NCBI GenBank assembly: GCA_947630755.1
Contig: CANRIU010000002.1
Span: 46,899 to 110,898 of the forward strand
DNA: 64,000 nt
Source: an uncultured Oscillospiraceae bacterium
Lineage (GTDB): Bacteria > Bacillota > Clostridia > Oscillospirales > Oscillospiraceae
Direction: 5' to 3'
The notes beneath the pieces are model-generated. The model saw only the letters and a list, made by a program, of their open reading frames with translations, was not told the origin of the DNA and did no database searches. A program made the position numbers and the translations under genes. Every line of letters starts with the position of its first letter. The stretch's first letter is position 1. Below, in pieces: positions 1 to 9,776 of the stretch.

Positions 1-1157
1 TCCCACTTCTCCGGGCCCCACTTTGTGTCCGCCGGGTCCTCGATGCGGGGGTAGATCATCTCCTCGCCGTTTTTGGCGCAGAGCTTCTGCCCAAGCTTCA
101 GCGCCCCCGCTGGGCACTTCTCCACGCACCTGCCGCAGGCCACGCACTTCTCCTTGTCCACATGGGCCACATATGCCGAGCGGGAGAGGTTCGGCGTGTT
201 GAAAAGCTGGGATGTGCGCAGGGCGTTGCATATCTGAACGTTGCAGTTGCAGATGCCGAAAATCTTGTTCTCGCCGTCGATATTCGTTATCTGGTGGACA
301 AAGCCGTTCTCCTCGGCCCTTTTCAGGATCTCCATGGCCTCCTCGTAGGTGATGTCCCGGCCCTTCCCTGTCTCACGGCAGTAGTCGGCAAAATCACCGA
401 CGCCTATGCACCAGCCGTACTGGTCGTCGGCGCAGCCCTCGCCAAGTATCTTCCGGGAGGCGCGGCAGGAGCACTGGCCCACTCCGATGTGGCCCTCGTA
501 CTTCTTGAGCCAGTAGGAGAGGTGCTCCAGGTCCACGGACTTGCTCTCCATGGATATGGCCTTCTCCACGGGGATGACGTGCATACCTATGCCGGAGCCG
601 CCGGGGGGCACCATCTGGGTTATTCCCGCCAGGGGCACATAGGTCATGCGCTCAAAAAAGCTGGCAAGGTCCGGGTGCTCCCGGAGACGAGGGTTGTCCA
701 CGGGTAAACCGTTCTCATCGTGGGCTTCCTCCATGTTGAAGAGCTCCGCAGAGCCGGGCACGAACTGGGGAAGCACATAGCGCTTCTCCGAGGGGGGCGC
801 AGTGCGCCCGTTGTGGTCGTAGTGATAGCCGTAGTCGTACTCCAGAAGGCCGATGTACGCCATCTCCTCAAGGAGCTTCCGGAAGTTCTCCCACTTCTCC
901 TCCGGCACATCGCAAAGCTTCACCATCTCATTGAAGGTGTAGTGTACTCGGACCTTCATCTTGAGGGCCACGTCAGCCATCTCGTCGGTGACTATCTCCG
1001 CAAGACCCCAGTACTCCGCGTCCTCCACCTTTATCCCGGTGACCTTATGGGCCACCACGTCGGTGATTTTCCGCCCGAGCTTAATGATTTTCTCCCTGGC
1101 GGGCTTGTCGTGCTTGTGATTGGCGGGCCAGCTCTGGTAGACCTTTTCCATGTCCAT
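1..1157 (-). CDS. 4Fe-4S ferredoxin-type iron-sulfur binding protein (C-terminus runs off window start)
   Basis: Minus-strand reading frame from ATG at 1157 (RBS GGGAGG) is open to the window edge; contains VDKEKCVACGRCVEKCPAGALK (CxxCxxCxxxCP) and additional Cys clusters. Confidence 0.75.
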   Translation of the reverse strand, partial: MDMEKVYQSWPANHKHDKPAREKIIKLGRKITDVVAHKVTGIKVEDAEYWGLAEIVTDEMADVALKMKVRVHYTFNEMVKLCDVPEEKWENFRKLLEEMAYIGLLEYDYGYHYDHNGRTAPPSEKRYVLPQFVPGSAELFNMEEAHDENGLPVDNPRLREHPDLASFFERMTYVPLAGITQMVPPGGSGIGMHVIPVEKAISMESKSVDLEHLSYWLKKYEGHIGVGQCSCRASRKILGEGCADDQYGWCIGVGDFADYCRETGKGRDITYEEAMEILKRAEENGFVHQITNIDGENKIFGICNCNVQICNALRTSQLFNTPNLSRSAYVAHVDKEKCVACGRCVEKCPAGALKLGQKLCAKNGEEMIYPRIEDPADTKWGPEKW

Positions 1158-1172
1158 AGTGATAACCTCCCT

Positions 1173-1841
1173 TTATTCTCTCCATTTTTTTACCTGCTCC
1201 CGGAGCCATTCGGCCCACTCATCCACGCCCTCCCCGGTTCTGGCGCAGATGGGGATTATTTTCGCGTTGGGGTTGCGCATAAGGATATTTTTTCGGCATT
1301 TTTCCATGTCAAAATCGAAGTACGGCAGCACATCGATCTTGTTTATGAGGACAACATCGCAGAGGGAGAACATCAGCGGGTATTTGAGGGGCTTGTCGTC
1401 CCCCTCCGGCACCGAGAGTATCATGGCGTTTTTTGATGCGCCCGTGTCAAACTCCGCCGGGCAGACGAGGTTCCCCACGTTCTCCAAAATCGCAAGGTCC
1501 AGCTCCCCAGTCTCCAGCCCCTCAAGGCCCTGGGCCGTCATGTCCGCGTCAAGGTGGCACATACCCCCGGTGTGGAGCTGTATCGCCCTGGCGCCCGTCT
1601 TTGATATGCGCTCCGCGTCCACGTCGGAGTCGATGTCCGCCTCCATGACGCCGATGCGAAGCTCGTCACGCAAAAGCTCGATGGTCCTGGTCAGCGTAGT
1701 CGTCTTTCCCGCCCCAGGCGACGACATGAGGTTGAGAAGAAAGAGCTTTCTCTCCCGAAGGCTCTGTCGGAGCTGCGCGGCTCTCCTGTCGTTGTCGGCA
1801 AAAACGCTCTGCTTGACCTCGAGGACCCGAAAATCGCCCAT
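1173..1841 (-). CDS. hypB: HypB-like hydrogenase nickel incorporation GTPase
   Basis: 222 aa; NLMSSPGAGKTTTL P-loop, GDxxSDxDAERI-like region, ENVGNLVCPAEFDTG and NKIDVLPYFDFD typical of HypB. Confidence 0.85.
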   Translation of the reverse strand: MGDFRVLEVKQSVFADNDRRAAQLRQSLRERKLFLLNLMSSPGAGKTTTLTRTIELLRDELRIGVMEADIDSDVDAERISKTGARAIQLHTGGMCHLDADMTAQGLEGLETGELDLAILENVGNLVCPAEFDTGASKNAMILSVPEGDDKPLKYPLMFSLCDVVLINKIDVLPYFDFDMEKCRKNILMRNPNAKIIPICARTGEGVDEWAEWLREQVKKWRE

Positions 1842-2012
1842 ATTTATCCCCTCCCAGCAGGATATTTACTTACAGTTAAAATAAGTATACATTATCGCCC
1901 TACAAATGTCAAATGCTTATAGCTGCTCCACTTGAATTTGTTCCGAATATGTGGTAAAATCCCATAAAAATGGTGAGGTCCACTGCCCTGCCAGCTTTGA
2001 GGAGGAGATATT

Positions 2013-2771
2013 ATGTTAACCGAATTTGAGGCAATGGAAAAGCGCGTCTCCGTCCGCGCCTATGAAAAACGGGCTGTGGAGCCGGAGATAATGCTGGAGC
2101 TCAAGGAGCTTACAGATGAGATAAACGCCTCAGCGGGGCTGCACTTTCAGCTTGTAGATACCCGGGACGCCAATGCCCCGGCGGTGAAGCTCTCGGCGGC
2201 GATGTTCTCCGGCACGGTCAGCGCCTGCGCGCTGCTGGTGGGTCCGGAGGACGAGCTCGGCGGGGAGATGGTCGGATATTACGGCGAAAAGCTCGTGCTG
2301 CGGGCTGTGGCTCTGGGGCTGGGTACCTGCTGGGTCGCCGGGACCTTTGACAGGGGCTCGGTGGACCCGGTGCTGAACGACGGGGAGAAGCTCTGGTGTG
2401 TTGTGCCTCTGGGGTACGCCGCGGAGAAGGTGCCCTTTAAGCAGAGGACCATCCGCGCCGCCATACGGAAAAAGGACAGGAAGCCGGAGGATTTCATCGA
2501 GTCGGACCACGGCCCTGCCTCCCTGCCCAGATGGGTCACCGCGGGGGCGGAGGCGGTGAAGGCCGGGCCCTCCGCGGTAAATCAGCAGCCCGTGAACATA
2601 GTGTACAGGGACGGGCTGGTCATCGCGAGGCTCTGGAAGGAGAAGAAAAACCGGATGATGTACAACGACTTGGGCATAGCCAAGTACCAGTTCCAGGTCG
2701 GCGCGGAGCACGCCGGGGTGCTGGGCTTCTGGAATTTCGGCGATGGCGGGGAATTTATCGCCGACAACTGA
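2013..2771 (+). CDS. nitroreductase family protein
   Basis: 252 aa; N-terminal R-x-S-x-R-x-Y/F (KRVSVRAYEKR), YYGEKLVLRAVALGLGTCWVAG and QQPVNIVYRDG typical of nitroreductases. Confidence 0.8.
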   Translation: MLTEFEAMEKRVSVRAYEKRAVEPEIMLELKELTDEINASAGLHFQLVDTRDANAPAVKLSAAMFSGTVSACALLVGPEDELGGEMVGYYGEKLVLRAVALGLGTCWVAGTFDRGSVDPVLNDGEKLWCVVPLGYAAEKVPFKQRTIRAAIRKKDRKPEDFIESDHGPASLPRWVTAGAEAVKAGPSAVNQQPVNIVYRDGLVIARLWKEKKNRMMYNDLGIAKYQFQVGAEHAGVLGFWNFGDGGEFIADN

Positions 2772-2793
2772 TCTGCCCGGGGGAGAGTACAAA

Positions 2794-3405
2794 ATGAAGG
2801 GTATGACAATAACCTATAAGGTCAAAAACGGCCTGTATGTGAACATGACAAACCGCTGCCCCTGCGCCTGCACCTTCTGCCTCAGGCAAAACGGCGACGG
2901 GGTCTACGGCTCGGACTCGCTGTGGCTCATACGCGAGCCGACCGTGGAGGAGGTGTGCGGGAGCATAGCGGCATATGATGGGCAAAGCTTTGAAGAGCTC
3001 GTTTTCTGCGGCTACGGCGAGCCCACCGAGAGGCTGGACGATCTTTTGAAGGTCGCCTCATGGGTGAAGGCCAGCCGCCCCATGCCCATAAGGATAAACA
3101 CCAACGGGCTTTCGGACCTTATAAACGGCAGGAGGACCGCGCCGGAGCTCTCGGGGCTCATCGACACCGTGTCCATTAGCCTCAACGCCACCAGCGCTGA
3201 GGAGTACAACAGGCTGTGCCGTCCTCGATTCGGTATGCGCTCCTATCAGGCGATGCTGGACTTCACAGGAGACTGCGTCCCATATGTGCCAAACGTAATT
3301 ATGACGGTGGTGGACGTGGTGACGACCCCGGAGCAGCAGGAGCAGAGCCGCCGCATAGCCGAAGGGCTTGGCGCAAGGCTCAGGGTAAGGCCCTTCGAGG
3401 GCTGA
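2794..3405 (+). CDS. TatD-associated type radical SAM protein
   Basis: About 203 aa from ATG 2794; VNMTNRCPCACTFCLRQ (CxxxCxxC), VFCGYGEPTERLDDLL, TNGLSDL. Confidence 0.8.
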   Translation: MKGMTITYKVKNGLYVNMTNRCPCACTFCLRQNGDGVYGSDSLWLIREPTVEEVCGSIAAYDGQSFEELVFCGYGEPTERLDDLLKVASWVKASRPMPIRINTNGLSDLINGRRTAPELSGLIDTVSISLNATSAEEYNRLCRPRFGMRSYQAMLDFTGDCVPYVPNVIMTVVDVVTTPEQQEQSRRIAEGLGARLRVRPFEG

Positions 3406-3510
3406 AGGCGGGGGCGTCGAAATTAGTCGAACGATTTTTCTGGAAATATGTCACAGTTTATGGGATAATAGCCATAGGCATAAAATGACAGTTTTAAGGA
3501 GGAATCGATT

Positions 3511-3777
3511 TTGTCGCCCCAGTATTCAAAGCTCTTTTCCCAGGAGGTCGCGGGAGAGCTGGTGACCTACTATCTCACCGAGAGCCTTGTCCGTGTTGAC
3601 GGTGCGAGCGCCGTGAGGTACGGTGCAGCGCTGTTGAAGTCCGGCGGGGAGTACGCGGAGATCTCGGACATCTTCGGCGACAGGGAGAGCGCCGTTGAGT
3701 TCATCGAGACGCTCTTCCGCGGGCTCGTCACCCCAATGACGCTCCGCGATGTCGTAATGGATGTCATATGCACATGA
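3511..3777 (+). CDS. small conserved hypothetical protein
   Basis: 88 aa ORF with RBS (AGGAGG); reads MSPQYSKLFSQEVAGELVTYYLTES... Confidence 0.55.
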   Translation: MSPQYSKLFSQEVAGELVTYYLTESLVRVDGASAVRYGAALLKSGGEYAEISDIFGDRESAVEFIETLFRGLVTPMTLRDVVMDVICT

Positions 3778-3831
3778 ATGGCAAGGCTCCACGCAAAACC
3801 ACGAACCCGCACATTGGCCGTGCCGACAGCA

Positions 3832-4033
3832 GACGCCCCGGAGGATTATCCTCCGGGGCGTCTCTGTTATGGCACGATTTATACTAAAACCTGTTAAAAA
3901 GTGCAAAGCACTTTTTATAGCGCCGAAGGCGCGTCAGGTTTTGTATGAGACGTCATTTAAGCGCTTCCAGCGCTTAAATGGGCTGTGCGTAGCACGGCCT
4001 TCCCAGATAAAAATTGATATTTTTATCTGGGAA
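3832..4033. repeat. intergenic array of six consecutive hairpins
   Basis: Inverted repeats at 3832-3862, 3896-3916, 3920-3932, 3954-3980, 3981-3999 (one wobble) and 4000-4033, read directly; the first is probably a terminator. Confidence 0.85.
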
Positions 4034-4113
4034 TAGTATTAAATATTATTGTAGATATATCTGAAAAGTTGTGATAAAATGGGTTCAGTCAATGGGCGGA
4101 ACGGAGGCTGCTT

Positions 4114-4863
4114 ATGGAGAGGATAAAAGAGCTTACACGCACTAAAAAGGGCTTTCTTCTGTTCATGCTCGTCATGGTGCTGGTGTTCGTGGTGCTGTAC
4201 CCGGTTACCGTCTCCCGGGTCGGGTACTCATATCACGGGAAAATCTTTGTCCCGGAGGAGACAGCCGGGAGCACTGTGTACTCGGCGCGTCTTTGGGGAA
4301 AGCCCGCGCAGTTTACCGTCTCAGGGGGCAATACCGTGGAGTTTCGCCACGGGGACACGGTCTACGGCCCCTACACAGTGACGAAGGTCCCGGAGGCTGT
4401 CCCGGAGGAGAGCGATATTGCCGAGAATATGACCGGGCTGGAGATTCGCCGTGGGAATGAGCTTATTTTCCGCGGCGGCGTTTTAAAAGTCTCGGACCTC
4501 TATTATCTCTACAATGAGGATGGGAGCCTGTACTCAGGCTTTATCGTCGGCAGCAGCTACAGCGGCGGCGGAAACCGGGAGGCCTCCGTCGAGCCCTCGG
4601 TGCGGAACATACTGGAGCTTGTGGACGGCCCGGCCCTTTCCCACAAGGGCGAGTGGGGCGTCTTTTTCTTCGGGGTCCTTATATGCGCCGTCAACGCCAT
4701 CAGCATCATATTTGAAAAATCGTTATTTTCTTGGAGGATGTCATTCGTTGTGAAAGACCCCGAGGACGCCCGGCCCTCGGAGCTCTATAACCTCACAAGA
4801 TACATCTGCTGGGTAGTCCTTGCGGTTACTGCCGCGGCGGTTTTCATCGCGGGGCTATGGTAA
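4114..4863 (+). CDS. membrane protein of unknown function
   Basis: 249 aa; hydrophobic N-terminal segment and two C-terminal TM segments. Confidence 0.65.
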   Translation: MERIKELTRTKKGFLLFMLVMVLVFVVLYPVTVSRVGYSYHGKIFVPEETAGSTVYSARLWGKPAQFTVSGGNTVEFRHGDTVYGPYTVTKVPEAVPEESDIAENMTGLEIRRGNELIFRGGVLKVSDLYYLYNEDGSLYSGFIVGSSYSGGGNREASVEPSVRNILELVDGPALSHKGEWGVFFFGVLICAVNAISIIFEKSLFSWRMSFVVKDPEDARPSELYNLTRYICWVVLAVTAAAVFIAGLW

Positions 4864-4883
4864 ATAAATTCCCGAAAATCGTC

Positions 4884-4913
4884 AAATCCGCCCCGGCATG
4901 CCGGGGCGGATTT
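4884..4913. terminator. bidirectional terminator-like palindrome
   Basis: aaatccgccccggcatgccggggcggattt is a perfect 30-nt palindrome between convergent genes. Confidence 0.8.
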
Positions 4914-4934
4914 GTCTATAATCTGAGGGACCGC

Positions 4935-6161
4935 TTACTTCCCCAGCTGTCTGTAGAGGAAGGTCAGCATCTGGGCCCGGGTGACGATGCCATTGGGGGA
5001 GAAGTTGCTGTTGCCGGTGCCCTGGGCGATGCCGGTGGTGTAGGCCCAGGCGATGGGGTCGGTGTAGTACTTGCCGGCGGGGACGTCGGCGAAGGACCCG
5101 GCGGCCTGGAACTCGGGTTCATCGGCGGCGCGATAAATGAAGGTCATAGCGTCCCGGCGCAGCACGGTGTCGTTGGCGCCGAAGGTGGTGGGGCTGTTGC
5201 CCGTGGTGATGCCTTTCTCATAGGCCCAGAGGACGGCCTTGTAGTATGGGGCGTCCGTACTCACATCGGTGAAGGGTGCCGAGGTGATGGTGGGCTCGGG
5301 GCAATCCATGGCCTTCCACAGGATGCTCACCACCTCCCAGCGGGGGCAGGGGGTCCTGGCGCCGAAATTGGTGGTACTCTCGGCGTCGGCATACTTGTTG
5401 TCCACGGCCCACTTCACGGCATCCTTATACGCGGCGGCCACATCGGTGAAGTCGTCGACCGAGACAGGGATGGTGTTGAAATGGACGGTGGTGATGCCGG
5501 GGTCATAGCCGGGTCCGGCCCCGTCCCCGGTGATGCGGGCCCACTGGTCCTCGGTGCCGCCGAAGTAGATGTCGGTGAGACTGGAACAGCCCCAGAACGC
5601 CGCCTCCCCAATCTTCACGACGCTGTCGGGGATGGTCACGCTGGTAAGACGGGTACATTCATCGAACACACCATCCCAAATACTCGTGACGCTGTCAAGG
5701 ATAGTCACGCTGGTCAGGTTGGTACAACGACTGAACGCGGCTCTCCCAATACTCGTGACGCTGCCGGGGATGGTCACACTGGTCAGGCTGGTGCAGAACT
5801 GAAACACTTCCCTCTCAATACTCGTGACGCTGTCAGGAATAGTCACGCTGGTCAGGTTGGTACAACGACTGAATGCGGATTCCCCAATACTCGTGACACT
5901 GTCGGGGATAGTCACACTGGTCAGGCTGGTGCAACGATAGAACGCCTCTTTCCCAATTTTCATGATACCGTCGGGGATAACTACTGAGGTGACAGTTTTA
6001 TCCGCGTCGGTGACGGTCTTAGTGGCCTCATCGACGTAGATGCTGCCGCCCTCCACGGAGTAGGCCACATCGTCGTCGTCTTTTACTGTCAGGGCCATGG
6101 CCATGGGGGCAAGGGTCAGCATCAGGGCGAGGGATAACAGTGCTGCGAGAAGCTTTTTCAT
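4935..6161 (-). CDS. secreted leucine-rich-repeat (BspA-type) protein with three C-terminal SLH domains
   Basis: Start ATG 6161 with GGAGG; signal peptide MKKLLAALLSLALMLTLAPMAMA; repeats LTSVTIPDSVTSIGxxAFxxC; SLH repeats (FTDV..., ITTGNSPTTFGANDTVLRRDAMTFIYRA, IAQGTGNSNFSPNGIVTRAQMLTFLYR). Confidence 0.88.
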   Translation of the reverse strand: MKKLLAALLSLALMLTLAPMAMALTVKDDDDVAYSVEGGSIYVDEATKTVTDADKTVTSVVIPDGIMKIGKEAFYRCTSLTSVTIPDSVTSIGESAFSRCTNLTSVTIPDSVTSIEREVFQFCTSLTSVTIPGSVTSIGRAAFSRCTNLTSVTILDSVTSIWDGVFDECTRLTSVTIPDSVVKIGEAAFWGCSSLTDIYFGGTEDQWARITGDGAGPGYDPGITTVHFNTIPVSVDDFTDVAAAYKDAVKWAVDNKYADAESTTNFGARTPCPRWEVVSILWKAMDCPEPTITSAPFTDVSTDAPYYKAVLWAYEKGITTGNSPTTFGANDTVLRRDAMTFIYRAADEPEFQAAGSFADVPAGKYYTDPIAWAYTTGIAQGTGNSNFSPNGIVTRAQMLTFLYRQLGK

Positions 6162-6360
6162 GGGATTTCCTCCTTTTAAAAAAATGTTTTTCTCACGGCG
6201 GGGGCCGGGGGGCTGTAAGGGAGGTGGCGCCCCCGGCCAAAACACGCCGGAGAAAAACAAAATCGCGCGTGGCGGGCAAGGAGAACCCGGCACACACGCG
6301 AACACAGCAAGACAAACCAGATTGTACTTGCAAAAAATGCGAAAGCACTGTTGACAAACA

Positions 6361-6391
6361 CCGCCCCGGAGGGATTGACCCTCCGGGGCGG
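6361..6391 (-). terminator. rho-independent terminator-like hairpin
   Basis: ccgccccggagg-gattgac-cctccggggcgg directly downstream of the minus-strand gene ending at 6396. Confidence 0.7.
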
Positions 6392-6395
6392 TTGC

Positions 6396-7109
6396 TCATC
6401 TCACGCCTATGGATTTTAGATGGCGGACGATCTCTATGTTTGTCATGAAGGCGACATCCGGGGCAGCGGAGACGCGGCGGAAAATGTCCTCCATCCTCCC
6501 CCACATGTTCTCCGCGTCAAGGTCGTAGGAGTGGCCTACTATCTGGCACAGGGCGAGGTCGGTGTCCGTGTCAAGAAAGCCGTCCACAAAACTGTCAAGC
6601 CCCTCGTCAAGGTGGAAGATGCCCGGGCGCCAGTGATACAGGTCCTCCGGCGGAGCATAGGAGAGACTCATCTCGGATATTCTCGCGTACTCAAAGCCGC
6701 ACTCCCTGGCGGCATCCGCCATTTCTGGGCTCCAGTAGTCAAAGGGCGCGGCAAAGCCGCTCACCTCCCGGTCGAAGAGGCCGCGGAGGTTTTCCCGGTC
6801 CTTGCCCATCTCATGGAGTATGAATTCCCGGGGCTTGCCCTCAAAATATGGGTGGGTCAGGCTGTGGCTTGCGACCTCGTGCCCGTCGTAGAGGTGCAGG
6901 ACCGCGCCGGGGGGCAGGCGCTTTATCACCAAGCCGCTCTCGTGGACCCACTCAAACTCCCGGCGCATGAGCTCGGAGTTTAAGTTGAATGTCCCCTTTA
7001 TGCCGTATTTATTTAAAAGCTCCACAAATCTCACGTCCTGAGTGACGCCGTCGTCGTAGGAGACCGTGAAGGCCCTCGCCTTCCCGCCGGGGTATTTCAA
7101 TTTTTCCAT
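6396..7109 (-). CDS. polysaccharide deacetylase family protein
   Basis: 237 aa; AFTVSYDDGVTQD, GHEVASHSLTHPYF and FAAPFDYWSPEM typical of NodB-like deacetylases. Confidence 0.85.
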   Translation of the reverse strand: MEKLKYPGGKARAFTVSYDDGVTQDVRFVELLNKYGIKGTFNLNSELMRREFEWVHESGLVIKRLPPGAVLHLYDGHEVASHSLTHPYFEGKPREFILHEMGKDRENLRGLFDREVSGFAAPFDYWSPEMADAARECGFEYARISEMSLSYAPPEDLYHWRPGIFHLDEGLDSFVDGFLDTDTDLALCQIVGHSYDLDAENMWGRMEDIFRRVSAAPDVAFMTNIEIVRHLKSIGVR

Positions 7110-7112
7110 ATG

Positions 7113-7948
7113 TCACCTCACTATTCCTGAGAGGACGCTCATCACCGCGAAAGCCGCCGCGGAGTAGGCAAGGACGAAGGCGCGGTCCGGCTGCGCAGTG
7201 TCCCCCTCCGCCGCAGGCTCTCCCTGATGTGTTCCGCCCCCATGACGAGCGCCGCTGCCGCCGTTATCGGCAAAAGCCCCGCGAATCTGGCATTTCCCGC
7301 GCCCAGTGCCGCGCTCCCCAGGGCGAAAGCCGCCATCAGGACGAAGGCTGTCCACTGGAGCGCCCGCAGGACACCGCTGTGCCGGGGCGAGTCCGCCATC
7401 TCCCCCGCATCTGATGCCCGGGTAGCCCTCCAAATCCAGAGGGCAAAGGCACACAATTCAATGGCGTAATACAATATGCAAAGCCCGGACACCGCCCCCG
7501 CAAACAGCGCCGTGAGCCCGGAGAGCGTCTCCAGCATGGTCAGCATCACCCCGCAGCCGATGATCATACAAAGCCCAAACGGCAGGATGCTCCGGGCGCA
7601 GGCCGTGAGAACGGACCTCACTCTCAGCGCCGGATCAGTCTCCATGGGCGCGGCGGACATATCGGCGGTGTAAAAAATCTGCATAAACTCCAGCTCCGCG
7701 CACCTTTGCCAGCCTGTATGGTCGGCAAGGTCCGTAAACTCCGCTAACCTCGTTGAGGGACCCGGGTCAAAGCGGGAGGCGTGGGGGAAATACGCGGCGT
7801 GAAACCGGAGCTTTTGCGGCGGTATCGCCCGAAAGGTCCAGAAAAACGGCCCGATTTTCTCCAAAAGCCAGCCCTTTTCCGCCATTTCTTCAAGGTGCTC
7901 CTCTATGGCGGTGTAGTCGAACAGGGAATAAAATTCATACCTCTTCAT
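7113..7948 (-). pseudogene. DUF2812 domain membrane protein, apparent C-terminal frameshift
   Basis: ORF 7142..7948 (MKRYEFYSLFDYTAIEEHLEEMAEKGWLLE) ends in unnatural SRTAPSSLPTPRRLSR; the overlapping frame gives PDRAFVLAYSAAAFAVMSVLSGIVR (TM-like) ending at 7113. One extra base in the CCCCC run at 7202-7206 would join them. Confidence 0.6.
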
Positions 7949-7949
7949 T

Positions 7950-9326
7950 TTAAGCTCCCTTCCCGCCGAGCTTTTCGGCGATAAGCTCCATCTGCGCTTC
8001 CGTGGGCTCCGCGCCCAGCTTCAGGTCCACCACCCTGCCGCCGTAGACGAGAAACCAGCAGTTCATGTACACGGCCCCGTCCTCGCCGCCCCAGCTGTGA
8101 AGCCGCCTGTAAGCCTCATCGGCGTGCCAGGGGCCCGGGTCCACGGGGTCATAGTGGTCTAAGTAAAGGATGCCGTTCTCAAAGGAATCATTCATGTTAT
8201 TGTCCAATAATTCACGGCACACCAGGTCCGCCAAGGCCGGAAACGGGGAGGCGTACACGGTGTAATCCAGGGTCTCGTCACTGTGCCAGGAGGATCTGTC
8301 GGGGCGCTGGTAGCTGTCCACCCGCGACATAAGGAAGGACCCGTCCCGGCGGTTGAGCTCATAAGTCTTCCCCGCCCCGCCGTAGAGCTCCGCGGTCGTC
8401 AGCGGCACGCTGTCAGCGCCACGGAGCCACGCGAGCCTGTCGCTGAACCCCACAATGGTGAATGCGGAAAAGCTCACGACGACAACGCTGAGCACCACCG
8501 CCGTCACAAAGGTCAAGGTCCTGTTTATGCCGCTCGGCACTCTCAGGCGCTTCATAAGCGCCTTCACGCCCCATGTCACCATTGCGGACACCAGTATGAG
8601 GGACATCATCAGCAGCAACGCCATAATGAGAATGCGGTTTCCCCGCGCCGCCATATCCACAAGAAAGAGGGCCAAATCCGCGAAAATGACGGCAAGACAC
8701 GCCTTTTGGAACCGCCGATGGCTCACCGATGCCGTCCACTCCCCCACCTGGGCGGCCCTTCTTGCCCGGCGCAGCCACAAAAAGTAGGAGATGAGCTCCA
8801 CAAGGCTCAACGTCAGCAGTACAGCGGCTGCCGTGACGGTGAAAAAGGAGCTTCCCCGCGAGAGAAAATCCACCACATCCGTAAAAAGCCTCATGCCCAT
8901 AGTGAACATCTCAAAAATCGCAACCGCAAGCAGGAAAAACTGCGCGGGAAGGTAGTTCTTCCACGCGGCGCGGTTTATCGTCTCCACCTCTAAGCCCGGG
9001 TCCGTCTCGATGGGCATGGGATTTTCGCTTTCGTTGTAGAAAATCTGCATCTGTGCCGCCGTCCCGGCAAGGCGCCAGCCCGTGCGCTGGCAGAAATCCA
9101 CAAACTCCAGCTGGGCGTCGCTCAAACCCGGGTCAAACTCCGACGCCTTGGGGAAATAGGACACATGAAAGCTCCGGCGTCTCGGCTCCACGCGCCTGTA
9201 AATCCAGCAGAAGGGGCCCACGCTCTCGAAAAGCCACCCCTTTTCCGACATCCTCTCCATGTGGGCGGTGATGCCGTCATAGTCCAAAAAGGAATATATC
9301 AGATGCTGCCGCTTTTTGTCCTTCAT
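7950..9326 (-). CDS. DUF2812 domain-containing membrane protein
   Basis: 458 aa; N-terminus HLIYSFLDYDGITAHMERMSEKGWLFESVGPFCWIYR resembles the neighbouring paralogue; multiple TM segments. Confidence 0.75.
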   Translation of the reverse strand: MKDKKRQHLIYSFLDYDGITAHMERMSEKGWLFESVGPFCWIYRRVEPRRRSFHVSYFPKASEFDPGLSDAQLEFVDFCQRTGWRLAGTAAQMQIFYNESENPMPIETDPGLEVETINRAAWKNYLPAQFFLLAVAIFEMFTMGMRLFTDVVDFLSRGSSFFTVTAAAVLLTLSLVELISYFLWLRRARRAAQVGEWTASVSHRRFQKACLAVIFADLALFLVDMAARGNRILIMALLLMMSLILVSAMVTWGVKALMKRLRVPSGINRTLTFVTAVVLSVVVVSFSAFTIVGFSDRLAWLRGADSVPLTTAELYGGAGKTYELNRRDGSFLMSRVDSYQRPDRSSWHSDETLDYTVYASPFPALADLVCRELLDNNMNDSFENGILYLDHYDPVDPGPWHADEAYRRLHSWGGEDGAVYMNCWFLVYGGRVVDLKLGAEPTEAQMELIAEKLGGKGA

Positions 9327-9646
9327 TTTACTTCATCCTCCCCGAAGATTTTTCTGTAATCCTCCGCCTGACGGGTGACGCGCATATACTCCCGCCGCAA
9401 AAGCTCCCTTCCGGCATCTGTGAGAATGTAGCTCCGGCGGCGGCCCTCCACCCGCGTCTCCCGGATGTAACCCTCCGTGAGGAACTGGTCAAGGAGAGTG
9501 TACAGCGTCCCGGAGCCCACGGTCACCTCTCCCCCGGTGAGCGCCGGGACACGGTCAAGAATGTCTATCCCGCAGCACTCCTCCCGGAGACACAGGAGAG
9601 TATAGAACATCTGCTCCGTCAGAGTCTGAAATTTCGCTCTCGGCAC
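9323..9646 (-). CDS. PadR family transcriptional regulator
   Basis: 107 aa; LTEQMFYTLLCLREECCGIDILDRV...VGSGTLYTLLDQFLTEGYIRE..GRRRSYILTDAGRELL. Confidence 0.88.
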   Translation of the reverse strand: MPRAKFQTLTEQMFYTLLCLREECCGIDILDRVPALTGGEVTVGSGTLYTLLDQFLTEGYIRETRVEGRRRSYILTDAGRELLRREYMRVTRQAEDYRKIFGEDEVK

Positions 9647-9662
9647 CTGCCCGCCTCCTTAT

Positions 9663-9717
9663 CTCGATATTCGAGTTTTCATGCCCTGATTATAATCTCG
9701 ATAATCGAGATTGTCAA
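9663..9717 (-). promoter_or_regulatory. sigma-A promoter with two palindromic PadR-type operators
   Basis: Minus strand TTGACA (9717-9712), 17-bp spacer, TATAAT (9694-9689); palindrome aatctcgataatcgagatt at 9694-9712 sits in the spacer, second palindrome ctcgatattcgag at 9663-9675. Confidence 0.8.
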
Positions 9718-9776
9718 GATAATTTTTGGACCGCAGGAGAATTTTCCTGCGGTCCAAGTGTGAAAATATTGATTTG

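Noticed and set aside
4857-5987. 376-aa plus-strand ORF with repeats
   Set aside because: Antisense of the LRR/SLH protein; its repeats mirror the LRR units.
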